A stretch of 64,000 nt of DNA from Methanococcus maripaludis (lineage in GTDB: Archaea; AGJL01; Methanococci; Methanococcales; Methanococcaceae): the NCBI RefSeq assembly GCF_013760955.1, contig NZ_JACDUL010000001.1, forward strand, positions 465,928 to 529,927. Reading direction: 5' to 3'. How positions within the stretch are numbered: position 1 is the first letter of the stretch; each line of letters begins with the position of its first letter. Shown piece by piece: positions 36,828 through 45,690 of the stretch. The translations under genes and the position numbers were made by a program. The notes under the pieces were generated by a model. The model had not been told where the DNA came from. It searched no databases and worked only from the letters and a program-made list of their open reading frames with translations.

Positions 36828-38084
36828 TTATTTGAAGATCACTTCAGCAGCTTGTTGGATAGCTTTTTCCATGGTAGGTACATTGTGTGTCGTAGCTACA
36901 ATCATATTTGCTTTTACAACAATTCCTTTATCATCCGTTTCGTAATTGTGGATTAATGTACCTCTTGGAGCGTAAATCGCACCAACACCATTTCCTGCTT
37001 TAGGTTCAACTTCTGCCTTAATATCTGTTGAAGTTATTTCGGAATCTTCTAAAAGTTCCTTGACTCTTTCGCATGAACCGAGTAACTCGATCAATCTTGC
37101 ATGGTTGTATGCTAATGATTGGTTTGCTGGTTTTCCGAAAGTGTCTGCGAAATCTTTTCTAGCTTCTTCGGCAAGAGGTGTAGGCATTGAGTCACATACG
37201 TTAATCATTCCTAATGGTCCTACTCTGTAGAGCCCTTCTGGATATCCAACTTTTTTGTTGTATGGATATTTAACGTAGTTGTGTTCTACAACGTGTTCAC
37301 CGATGTTATCTAAATATTCTGAAGGTTTAAAGTCAGTTATTTGTTTTCCATCAGGGGACATGAATCTTAACGTGTCTCCGTAGAAATTATGTTTACCATC
37401 TTTTACTAAACCTAAATACCAAGTATCGATTACACCGAGTGTTTTTGCAAGATCCATGTATTGTTCATTGAGTGCTTTGATAAGAGCGACACCTTCTTGA
37501 CCAAATGCAATCATTTCGTCAATTTCTTTTAATAATTCGTCTCTTTTTTCTTCACTCAATGCTTTGGATACCCCACCAGGAACTCCTGTAACAGGGTGAA
37601 TTGCTCTACCACCAATTGTTTCAACAATTGATTGGCCAACTCTTCTCATTGCAATTGCTTTTTTAGCAACTTCAGGAGCTGCACCGATAACTCCAATAAT
37701 GTTTCTAGCTGCAGGATCTGAATCTGGACCGAGTACAAAATCAGGAGCTGCCAAGTAATAGAAGTGTAATGCGTGGGAGTGCATCATGTTTCCAAGGTGC
37801 ATTAATTCTCTTAATTTTCCTGCTGCGCTTGGTATTTCTGCGCCCCATGCAGCATCTACTGCTTTAACACTTGCCAAGTGGTGCGGAGTCTGACAGATTC
37901 CACAAATTCTTGGTACTATTCTTGGTACTTCCTCTGCAGGCCTACCTATAACAAACTGTTCGAAACCTCTAAGGGCAGTAATATGTAATTTTACATCTGT
38001 TGGTTTTCCCGAATCGTCTAAGGTTATTGAAACCTTACCGTGCCCTTCTAAACGGGATAGAGGTTCGATAGTAACCTTACCCAT
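36828..38084 (-). CDS. vhuA: F420-non-reducing hydrogenase large subunit VhuA
   Basis: 418 residues of the [NiFe] large subunit. It contains the N-terminal nickel motif RICGIC (about residues 59-64) and the family motifs SRLEGHGK and RGTLIHNYE. The usual C-terminal DPCxxCxxH is missing because it is encoded by the following gene vhuU. VhuA, G, U and D with HdrABC couple hydrogen oxidation to heterodisulfide and ferredoxin reduction. Confidence 0.96.
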   Translation of the reverse strand: MGKVTIEPLSRLEGHGKVSITLDDSGKPTDVKLHITALRGFEQFVIGRPAEEVPRIVPRICGICQTPHHLASVKAVDAAWGAEIPSAAGKLRELMHLGNMMHSHALHFYYLAAPDFVLGPDSDPAARNIIGVIGAAPEVAKKAIAMRRVGQSIVETIGGRAIHPVTGVPGGVSKALSEEKRDELLKEIDEMIAFGQEGVALIKALNEQYMDLAKTLGVIDTWYLGLVKDGKHNFYGDTLRFMSPDGKQITDFKPSEYLDNIGEHVVEHNYVKYPYNKKVGYPEGLYRVGPLGMINVCDSMPTPLAEEARKDFADTFGKPANQSLAYNHARLIELLGSCERVKELLEDSEITSTDIKAEVEPKAGNGVGAIYAPRGTLIHNYETDDKGIVVKANMIVATTHNVPTMEKAIQQAAEVIFK

Positions 38085-38124
38085 AGAGTCACCATCCTTA
38101 AATTATATTTTTTGAATTATTAGT

Positions 38125-38991
38125 TTATTCTTTTTGGATTTTTTTAGATACTAAAGCAACAGGTAACGTGAATCTGTTTAGTGTTGCAACCTTATCCGGG
38201 ATATTGAGTGCTGCTTCTCCTGCATTTGCATAAGTGTTTGCAGCTGCTGCCCCTTGATCCAAAGTTTCGTCAGTTTTACCGTAGCATCCTCTACAAGGCA
38301 TATTTGCTGATGGACACATCGCACCGCAACCTGCTCTTGTAGCCATACCCATGCACGTGTATCCTTGTTCAAAGAGACATTTATCTGGGTCAGGAGTTCC
38401 CTGGCCAGATCTTTTGAATTCCGTAGGGAATACATTCTCTTTTGTTCTTGGACATTCATCACATACAATTTTTGTAGGTAATACTGGTTCTTTTCCTTCT
38501 AATAATGCAACAATTGCTCCTGCAGTCAATGCTGGCTTTGGAGGACATCCAGGGATTACGTAATCTGCCTTAACTACTTCAGTTATAGGTTTTACTGTAG
38601 TAGTTAATTCAGGAACTCCATCAGTTGGAATAACTCCAGGGTTGTCTGTTGAAACTGTTGTATAAACTGTTTCTTTGAGTTGTTCTGGAGTGTAAAGGTT
38701 TCCAAGTCCAGGAATACCTCCAAAAGCTGCACAGGATCCCCATGCAATCACTACTTTTGATTTTTCCCTGATTTCGTGAATCAAGTGTTCATCGTGTTCG
38801 CTTCTTACTCCGCCTTCGACTAAGAATACGTCCACATCAGGAATTTCCTTTACGTCGGCAATGATTGGAGCGTAAACAATTTCCAAAGCTGGAAGAACGT
38901 CCAAAAGGCCTTCGTGTAAGTCAAGTAGTGATATATGGCATCCAGAGCATCCGCAGAGTTGTATAATGCCTACCTTAACTTTATCTGCCAT
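38125..38991 (-). CDS. vhuG: F420-non-reducing hydrogenase small subunit VhuG
   Basis: 288 residues. Iron-sulfur small subunit of the [NiFe] hydrogenase, with CGCSGCH near residues 13-19, AWGSCAAFGG, IPGCPPKP and a C-terminal cysteine group (CGAMCPSANMPCRGCYG). It passes electrons from the VhuA/VhuU active site toward VhuD and HdrA. No Tat signal, so it is cytoplasmic. Confidence 0.95.
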   Translation of the reverse strand: MADKVKVGIIQLCGCSGCHISLLDLHEGLLDVLPALEIVYAPIIADVKEIPDVDVFLVEGGVRSEHDEHLIHEIREKSKVVIAWGSCAAFGGIPGLGNLYTPEQLKETVYTTVSTDNPGVIPTDGVPELTTTVKPITEVVKADYVIPGCPPKPALTAGAIVALLEGKEPVLPTKIVCDECPRTKENVFPTEFKRSGQGTPDPDKCLFEQGYTCMGMATRAGCGAMCPSANMPCRGCYGKTDETLDQGAAAANTYANAGEAALNIPDKVATLNRFTLPVALVSKKIQKE

Positions 38992-39037
38992 TTAATCACC
39001 TTGTGATTGGTAAAAATTCCCTAACAGAGGGCAGTCC

Positions 39038-39067
39038 TTTTACGAGTCCGTTTGGTTCCCCGCAAAA
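39038..39067 (-). ncRNA. SECIS element of vhuD
   Basis: In the vhuD-vhuG spacer, 22 bases after the vhuD stop: outer stem TTTTGCGGG/CTCGTAAAA with G-U pairs, internal loop GAA opposite A, cap CC-AAAC-GG. It matches the plan of the other three SECIS elements here. Confidence 0.87.
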
Positions 39068-39089
39068 TTCATTCTCTTTTTAAACCGTT

Positions 39090-39494
39090 TTACGCTTTGA
39101 ATGGGTTAGGTCCTAATTTTTTAACTCTATCAGTCATTTCGTTAACTGATTCGGTGAATTTACCTGCGTCAGCACCTGACATGAAGAACATTTCAAGTCT
39201 TTCGCCACCAATTCCGAGTTCATCTAGGATCTGTTTTCCAAATTTAACCCTTTCTTCAGCTTTGAAGTTTCCAGTTTCGAATGCACATTCGTTTGGTTTT
39301 CAACCTGCAACGAATACAGCATCAGCACCTTTTTGGAATGCTCTTAATGCATAGGTAATATCGAATTTACCTGTACATGGCACTCTAATAGCTCTAACTG
39401 ATGCAGGGTATTGCATTCTGCTTGTACCAGCCAAATCGGCTGCACCGTATCCTCACTGGTAACATACAAAGGCCATAATTACGGGTTCTGCCAT
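39090..39494 (-). CDS. vhuD: Hydrogenase/Hdr linker subunit VhuD with two selenocysteines
   Basis: 134 residues (MvhD family) with a [2Fe-2S] site, linking the Vhu hydrogenase to HdrA. Two in-frame UGA codons are present: residue 14 (39453-39455, in CYQUGYG) and residue 65 (39300-39302, in AGUKPNEC). Both are in the place of cluster cysteines in the Cys isoform. The rest of the frame is uninterrupted from ATG 39494 to TAA 39090, and every feature of MvhD is present (RVPCTGKFD, FFMSGADAGKF). Two Sec in one short protein need efficient recoding, served by a single 3' SECIS. Confidence 0.93.
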
Positions 39495-39543
39495 AATATA
39501 TCCCTTTTTTAATTTTTTAATTAAATTAACTCGTAACTCATCA

Positions 39544-39575
39544 GAACTTCCCTGGTTTTAACCTTCGGGTTGTTC
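39544..39575 (-). ncRNA. SECIS element of hdrA
   Basis: Lies 108 bases downstream of the hdrA stop and 50 upstream of vhuD. GAAC-AA-CCC, then GAA, then GGTT-AAA-ACC, then A, then GGG-AA-GTTC. The GAA/A internal loop and the flanking C-G pairs are exactly of the archaeal type. Confidence 0.9.
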
Positions 39576-39682
39576 GTCATATGATATGAATTAACACCTA
39601 TCCTAACTTAATTTTGCTGAGAATTTAATTTTAATTGATAATTAGTTATTTATTCGTTCATTCCCTGTTCCTTGTGCTTAAA

Positions 39683-41659
39683 TTATTCTTCTAACATTTT
39701 TGCGGCATTGAGAATACCATCGATCATACCGATGACTTGCTCATCTCGGTAGTATCTTAACTGCATTGCACCACTTGGACATGCTGCTGCACATGCACCA
39801 CATCCTTTACATGCAACGTCGTCAGAGATTGCCACCAAGTGACCGTCTTTTTCTTCGTAAGTAATTGCGTTATATGGACACATTAAAGCACATACTTTAC
39901 AGCCACCGCATACTTCTTCGTTAACTGTTGCCCTAATCATTTCGATCTTGAACTGACCTTGTGACATTGGAATTGCAACAGCACTTGCGGCACCTTTTGC
40001 CTGTGCTACTGTATCTGGAATATCTTTTGGTCCTTGAGCGACCCCTGCAATTGCAATACCATCAACTTTCGTGTTAACAGGTGCTAATTTAGGGTGTAAT
40101 TCTTTAAAGAATCCTTCTGGACCTCTATCAATACCAAGCATTTTACCAAGTTCAGCGGCATCTTTTTTAGCCTCTAAACCTGCTGAAAGAACAACTAAAT
40201 CAGCGTCGATCTCTAAAATTTCTCCCAAGAGGGTATCTTCTACTCTCACGGTCAAGTTTTTAGTTTCTGGATCTTCGATAATGTTAGCTGGTCTTCCCCT
40301 AATAAATTTAACTCCGAACTGGTCCTGAGCTCTCTTGTAGTACTCTTCGTACCCTTTACCGAAAGCCCTGATATCCATGTAGCAGATATAAACTTCTGCA
40401 TTAGGGTCGTGCATTTTCATTAACTGCGCATTTTTCAATGCGAACATACAGCATACTCTTGAACAGTATGGGTTTCCAACTTTCTCGTCTCTTGAACCAA
40501 CGCACTGTATATATACAGTTCTTTTTGGTGCTTTTCCGTCGCTAGGTCTGATTTCGTGCCCGTGGGTTGGACCAGCAGGGTTAATCATCCTTTCAACTTC
40601 GAGAGTTGTAATTACGTTGTCGTAAACTCCGTATCCATACTCTTCTTTTCTGCTTGCATCGAACTCATCGTATCCTGTTGCGGTAATAATTGTACCGACA
40701 TTAATTTTGAGTTCTTGAGGTTTCTGATCGTATCTTACTGCCTCTGCACAGCAAACTTTTGCACAAAGTCCACAATCAATACAGTGATCTTTATCGATTG
40801 TGTAAAGTAATGGAACTGCTTGTGGGAATGGAACATAAATTGCTTTCCTTGTACCTAATCCTAAATCAAACTCATTAGGCACTTCAATTGGACATGCTGC
40901 TGCACATGCACCACATCCGGTACAGGTGTCCTCATCAACATATCTTGGTTTTTTCTCGAGGGTAACATCAAAGTTTCCGATGTAACCATCGATATTTTTA
41001 ATCTCAGCAAATGTAATTAATTCAATGTTAGGGTGGTTAGCTGCTGACACCATTTTTGGTGCGAGAATTCACATTGCACAATCGTCTGTTGGGAAGGTCT
41101 TTGCAAGTTGCGCCATCCTTCCTCCGATTGATTCATCTTTGTCTACGAGGTAAACTTTGAAGCCTTGGTCACCAAGGTCAAGCGCAGACTGAATACCTGC
41201 GATACCTGCACCGATAACCATACAGCTTTTATCTACTTCTACGACTTTTTGAGGAACGTCTTCTAATTTCTTAGCTCGTTCGACTCCACCAGCAATCATT
41301 TCACATGCTTTGTTTGTTGCTGCTTTTACATTGCCCATGTGGACAAATGCGTCGTGTTCTCTAATATTTACAAACTCTAGGTAGTACGGGGATATTCCCG
41401 CATCCTGTAGGCAACCTCTAAAGGTTGGCTCGTGGATCTTAGGCGTGCATGCTGCAACTACAATCCTGTCCAATCCATGCTCTTTGATCGCGTCTTTAAT
41501 AAGACCTTGACCAGGGTCCGCACACATGAACGGGTATGTAGCTGAAACAACTACTCCGTCTAATTTAGAAGCGAAATCCTTTACGGCTTCACAATCCACT
41601 GCACCATTGATGTTTGCACCACAGTAGCAGACGAATACACCCACTTTGGGGTCACTCAT
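39683..41659 (-). CDS. hdrA: Heterodisulfide reductase subunit A, selenocysteine-containing
   Basis: 658 residues when UGA at 41069-41071 is read as selenocysteine 197, in DCAMUILAPK, where the Cys form has cysteine. HdrA holds the bifurcating FAD (VIGAGIAGIQSALDLG, about 149-164), an N-terminal CYCGANING, and four ferredoxin-type motifs: CTGCGACAAACP, CIDCGLCAKVCC, CGGCKVCALMCP and CKGCGACAAACP. It splits electrons from hydrogen or formate between CoM-S-S-CoB and ferredoxin. GGAGGTGA precedes the start. First gene of the operon; hdrB and hdrC are elsewhere. Confidence 0.96.
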
Positions 41660-42000
41660 GGATTCACCTCCACATATAACAAGTAAGGTAATTGGTATAC
41701 ATTTATACTACACTCACCTGCTTATAAAAAGATACATTCTTGAAATTGCTAATATCTACTATTAATATTAGAAAAAATAATAACCGGCTTTAAAAACAGT
41801 TGTCTACGGTCTTGAAGAATATTAAAATAGTATCCATATATCTTAATGGCATACCATAAATTTTCTAATTGCTCTAAAAAAGGGTAGATTGTTAAAAAAT
41901 AATATTTGAATGAACCGTTTGATCAAAGAATATTACTATACGTTTAAAATTAATAAGTAGACCGTTAGATATATATATCAAAAGTTGAAATGTATAAATT
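41660..42000. other. Upstream region of the hdrA operon
   Basis: Gene-free and AT-rich. On the minus strand TTTTTATAAGCAGG near 41725-41738 is a plausible TATA box for hdrA. CTAATAT...ATATTAG forms a short inverted repeat near 41749-41771. On the plus strand TTAGATATATATATCA near 41965-41980 is a TATA-like element 22-30 bases ahead of the structured RNA at 42001. No reading frame is convincing. Confidence 0.55.
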
Positions 42001-42094
42001 GCACGGTGTGGGACAGTAGTGAGATTGTTATTTTAAACCCCCCTCATACCCCCACTTCACTACTGATGACACCGTGTGGGAGATTTGATCTCCC
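42001..42094. ncRNA. Candidate structured RNA with long nested stem
   Basis: CACGGTGT (42002-42009) pairs perfectly with ACACCGTG (42069-42076), and inside it CAGTAGTGA (42014-42022) pairs perfectly with TCACTACTG (42057-42065). Directly after lies GGGAGAT-TTG-ATCTCCC (42078-42094). The loop has two C-runs around CTCATACCCCCAC. It is far more GC-rich than the surroundings, with a plus-strand TATA element about 25 bases upstream. A shorter stem with a similar loop is at 53908-53942. The strand is not certain. Confidence 0.6.
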
Positions 42095-42368
42095 AATCCC
42101 ATTCCCACCCCTCATATAATGTAATAATTTAAAAAACTCTTTTATTTACCAGTAATATACTACTAACAATTTACAAAAAATTTAAAAACCCCTCCCCGTT
42201 CTATTTTAATAATTATCAATACTTTACATAAACCACCCCCTATTTCTTACCCCTCCAATTTTTTTATATTTTTAAAAATTAACTTGGCGACTTTTTTATA
42301 GAAGTAATCTTTAAATACTGTACAAAAATAGTATGCTAAGTGTCAATTTCATACATGCGAGGGATTTC
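42095..42368. other. Gene-free region with C-rich patches before carS
   Basis: AT-rich with several short C-rich patches (CCCACCCCTC, CCCCTCCCC, CCACCCCC, CCCCTCC) on the plus strand and no reading frame of note. ATCTTTAAATACTG near 42309-42322 could be the carS promoter. The patches may belong to the 3' part or a relative of the structured RNA. Confidence 0.4.
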
Positions 42369-42905
42369 ATGGATTTACTTTTATTGTTGTTTAGCGCCAT
42401 ATGGTATATTTTGCCTGCATATGTAGCTAATGCGGTTCCTTGTATTTTAGGCGGGGGAAGACCTGTTGATCTTGGAAAAAATTTTTTCGATGGTAATAGA
42501 ATTATCGGAAATGGTGTAACTTACAGGGGCACTTTTTTTGGAATACTTTTTGGAATAATTACCGGAATTTTACAGCATTTTATTGTTATATTATATATGG
42601 ATCCCCAATCAGTTTTTAACTACGGGCTAACTGGATATATTATTCTCGGCTTTTTATTAGGAACGGGTGCTCTTTTTGGAGATATGCTTGGAAGCTTTAT
42701 AAAAAGACGACTCAAATTAAATCAAGGCCAGTCTGCCCCACTTCTAGATCAGATGACGTTTATAGTATTTGCATTAATATTTGCATATCCATTATACCAA
42801 CAACCAGTAAACTTAATGGTAATCTTATTGGTAATCTCCCCGATAATCCATTTTTCCTCGAATATAATCGCATATAAACTCCATTTAAAAAAAGTATGGT
42901 GGTAA
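42369..42905 (+). CDS. carS: CDP-archaeol synthase
   Basis: 178-residue membrane enzyme (DUF46/CarS) that activates digeranylgeranylglyceryl phosphate with CTP before the polar head group is added. Four to five membrane helices, the conserved PAYVANAVPCILGGGRPVD stretch and DGNRIIGNGVTYRG, and LGDM(L)GSFIKRR-like motif GDMLGSFIKRRLKL. GAGGGATTTC precedes ATG 42369; the frame opens 12 codons earlier. It acts after the prenyltransferase at 21052. Confidence 0.92.
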   Translation: MDLLLLLFSAIWYILPAYVANAVPCILGGGRPVDLGKNFFDGNRIIGNGVTYRGTFFGILFGIITGILQHFIVILYMDPQSVFNYGLTGYIILGFLLGTGALFGDMLGSFIKRRLKLNQGQSAPLLDQMTFIVFALIFAYPLYQQPVNLMVILLVISPIIHFSSNIIAYKLHLKKVWW

Positions 42906-43243
42906 TCACCAACAAAATCGATTCTATTTTTTCAAATCCGCGAATTCAATAATTTATATATAGTAAAAAAGGGTAAATGAATTCTGTGGCAAAATTAAAG
43001 TTTAATAAAGTTCAAAGAGATCTTTATGAATCCGATGTCCATTTTCAAAATAATCAAGTATGCTTTGTTTAAAAGTACGGAAAAACATTTTAGATTTGGG
43101 TATCTCGGTTTTGTTTTATTCCAGTATTGTTAACGCTCGTTAATCCAAAAATACTGCGTATCTAGTTTATAAAAGTTTTATAACGTGTTTATATTAGTCG
43201 ATTACATCATACTACACGACTATCCATTTTCAAGAGGTGTTTT
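42906..43243. other. Gene-free region upstream of the symporter pair
   Basis: 338 bases without a supported gene. A nested hairpin CAGTATTG-TTAAC-GCTC-GTTAA-(6)-AATACTG lies at 43122-43156, followed by a TATA-like TTTATAAAAG near 43167-43176 that probably serves the symporter pair. A 31-codon frame at 42977-43072 is present but unsupported. The hairpin may be an operator or a terminator. Confidence 0.5.
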
Positions 43244-43435
43244 ATGCTAGGCATTTCAGACCCCTATGTATTAAGTGCATACGTGCTCTGCATCTTGAGT
43301 ACACTATTATGCGTGATATACGGGGCATTAAATTGGAATAAAGGTTCAGAAACCGAAACAGAAGAAATTGAAGAAGAATTAAAATGGGAAAAAGAAGAAG
43401 AAAAAATGGAAGATGAAATCGGAACGGTGGTCTAA
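43244..43435 (+). CDS. Small accessory membrane protein of the symporter
   Basis: 63 residues with one N-terminal membrane helix (about 8-27) and a very acidic tail. It ends immediately before the symporter ATG. Small proteins of this layout are regularly found just upstream of SSS-family transporters in methanogens. GAGGTG precedes the start. Its exact role is unknown. Confidence 0.75.
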   Translation: MLGISDPYVLSAYVLCILSTLLCVIYGALNWNKGSETETEEIEEELKWEKEEEKMEDEIGTVV

Positions 43436-45037
43436 ATGGATATCATTCTTCTAAACGTGATTGTGTTAGTTTATCTTTTAATTGTTGGATACCTTGGATA
43501 CAAAGGTTGGAAAGGAACTTCGAGTGCTGAAGACTACATGGTTGGAGGTAGAAAAATCCACCCATTTGTTATGGCAATGAGTTACGGTGCCACATTTATT
43601 AGTACTGCAGCAATTGTTGGTTTTGGTGGATTCGCAGGCTTATTTGGTATGAGTTTACTATGGCTGACGTTTCTAAATATCTTTTTAGGTATCTTTATAG
43701 CATTCGTATTTTTCGGGAAAAGAACCAGAAAAATGGGCCATAATTTAAATGCACTTACATTTCCAGAACTTCTGGCGAAAAGATTTGAAAGCAAGTTCAT
43801 ACAGTGGTTTTCAGGCCTTTTGATATTTTGTGCAATGCCAATATATGCCGCAGCAGTGTTAATTGGTGCTGCAAGGTTCATTGAAACCACACTCAACATT
43901 TCATTTGACGTTGCACTGCTCGTATTTTCTGTAATTATTGCAGTGTACGTTGTAATGGGCGGTTTAAAAGGTGTGATGTACACAGATGCATTTCAGGGAA
44001 CCATTATGTTTTTTGGAATGTTGTTTTTGCTCTACATGACCTACGATATACTCGGAGGAGTTACTACCGCTCATCAAGCAATTACAAATATGTCAGGCAT
44101 GGTTCCGGCAAATCTTGCAAGTATCGGGCATGCCGGATGGACCTCGATGCCGACATTTGGTTCTCCAATGTGGTGGACAATCGTTTCAAGTATAATATTA
44201 GGTGTTGGAATCGGAGTTTTGGCACAGCCTCAGCTCGTTGTTAGATTCATGACTGTAAAAAGTAACAGGGAATTAAATAGGGCAGTTTTGATTGGTGCAG
44301 TCTTCATTTTAATTGCGACAGGTACTGCATACGTTGTAGGAACGCTTTCAAACGTTTACTTTATGAATACAGAAGGAGTTCTATCAATTGGTGCAACAGT
44401 CTCTGAAGCATTTCCTACAGGAAACAGTGACAGTATCATGCCACTATACATCAACAAAGCAATGCCTGAATGGTTTATTTACATATTCTTGGTTTCACTA
44501 CTTGCCGCTGCAATGTCTACTATTTCAAGCCAATTCCATGCCCAGGGTACGTCGATTGGAAGGGACGTTTATGAAACTCTCTGTGGTAAAAAAGGATTGA
44601 ATTCAGTAATTATCACGAGATTTGGAATAATTGTAGCAATAATAATTGCAGTAATCCTTGGATACATACTTCCAGGAGGAATAGTTGCAAGAGGAACTGC
44701 ATTATTCTTTGGACTCTGTAGTGCTGCGTTTTTACCCGCGTATGCACTTGGATTATTCTGGAAAAGGACAACAAAAGAAGGCGCGATTGCAGGCCTACTA
44801 ACAGGTACGTTTGTAAGTCTTTTCTGCCTATTATTCGTTCACGAAAAAGAAGCAGCCGCACTCGGAATTTCAAAGATGTTGATTGGAAGAGATGTTTTGA
44901 TTTCCACAATGCCTTGGCCATTTGTAGATCCAATGGTAATCTCACTACCACTTGCATTTATTGCAACAGTAGTGGTAAGTCTATTAACAAAGGCGCCTTC
45001 AGAGGATCACCTTAAAAAGTGCTTTAAAGGAATTTAA
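43436..45037 (+). CDS. Sodium:solute symporter (SSS family)
   Basis: 533 residues with about 13 membrane helices. The family signature is seen in YKGWKGTSSAEDYMVGGRKI, the LeuT-fold sodium site region, and AAAMSTISSQFHAQGTSIGRD. Imports a small organic solute with sodium; it could be acetate, proline, pantothenate or another, and the sequence does not show which. The start follows the small partner gene with no gap. Confidence 0.9.
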   Translation: MDIILLNVIVLVYLLIVGYLGYKGWKGTSSAEDYMVGGRKIHPFVMAMSYGATFISTAAIVGFGGFAGLFGMSLLWLTFLNIFLGIFIAFVFFGKRTRKMGHNLNALTFPELLAKRFESKFIQWFSGLLIFCAMPIYAAAVLIGAARFIETTLNISFDVALLVFSVIIAVYVVMGGLKGVMYTDAFQGTIMFFGMLFLLYMTYDILGGVTTAHQAITNMSGMVPANLASIGHAGWTSMPTFGSPMWWTIVSSIILGVGIGVLAQPQLVVRFMTVKSNRELNRAVLIGAVFILIATGTAYVVGTLSNVYFMNTEGVLSIGATVSEAFPTGNSDSIMPLYINKAMPEWFIYIFLVSLLAAAMSTISSQFHAQGTSIGRDVYETLCGKKGLNSVIITRFGIIVAIIIAVILGYILPGGIVARGTALFFGLCSAAFLPAYALGLFWKRTTKEGAIAGLLTGTFVSLFCLLFVHEKEAAALGISKMLIGRDVLISTMPWPFVDPMVISLPLAFIATVVVSLLTKAPSEDHLKKCFKGI

Positions 45038-45197
45038 TTTCTCTTTTTTTATTTTGTTGACATTTTTAATAATTCATATCGGGCTTATTTTTAAAATCTA
45101 ACTTTTTACCGGCTTTGGTGCAATATTTATACTTGTTGTGCATAACATGATTATGAATAATATTTATGTTGTAGCCGAAATACCGACTGGTGAAAAA

Positions 45198-45680
45198 ATG
45201 ATATTTCTTGATCTGGAACTCAAGGATTCTCCCGGAGAGCTTTTGAAAGCTTTACAACCGATTTCTTCTGCGGGAGCCAATATTTTTAGTGTTATTCATA
45301 TGCGCGAAAATAAAACACAGGACGGAAGAGTCCCCGTAAAAGTCGTGATCGAAAAATTAAACGATAATCTGTTAAATTCTATCGTGGAAAACCTTGAAAA
45401 ACTAGACGTTATCGTTGCTAAAATAAACGAAAAAATGAAAAAAACGAACCTCGAAGTTGTAGTCGTTGGACATATCGTAGATACTGATGTACTCGATACT
45501 ATCGACAGGATTAATGAATTTGGGGTAGTTGTTGATTTAGATTTAACAATGCCTGATCCTGTTGCGGAATCTTCTGCAAGAATGAGAATAACGATAGATA
45601 ACGAAAAATTAAACGAGCTTTATGACGAATTTGATAAAATAGCTAAAGAAAAAGGTTTGTTGTTTATTAAATCATGCTAA
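45198..45680 (+). CDS. ACT-domain regulatory protein
   Basis: 160 residues with an N-terminal ACT domain (LDLELKDSPGELLKAL, amino-acid binding) and a second ACT-like half. GGTGA precedes ATG 45198; the frame is open further upstream without a ribosome-binding site. It sits 10 bases before homoserine dehydrogenase, so it probably senses threonine or another aspartate-family amino acid and regulates that enzyme. Confidence 0.85.
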   Translation: MIFLDLELKDSPGELLKALQPISSAGANIFSVIHMRENKTQDGRVPVKVVIEKLNDNLLNSIVENLEKLDVIVAKINEKMKKTNLEVVVVGHIVDTDVLDTIDRINEFGVVVDLDLTMPDPVAESSARMRITIDNEKLNELYDEFDKIAKEKGLLFIKSC

Positions 45681-45690
45681 GGGGATATTT

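Noticed and set aside
39683..41053. Separate protein starting MVSAANHPN
   Set aside because: It is the part of HdrA after the selenocysteine UGA; the frame continues without break from 41659, the motifs on both sides belong to one HdrA, and a SECIS follows.
42095..42368. CRISPR-like or tandem repeat from the recurring C-rich patches
   Set aside because: The patches differ in sequence and spacing; there are no regular repeats or spacers, and no cas genes in the window.
42977..43072. 31-codon frame with GGG before the ATG
   Set aside because: No recognisable family, weak ribosome-binding site, and the region looks like ordinary intergenic DNA; peptide evidence would be needed.
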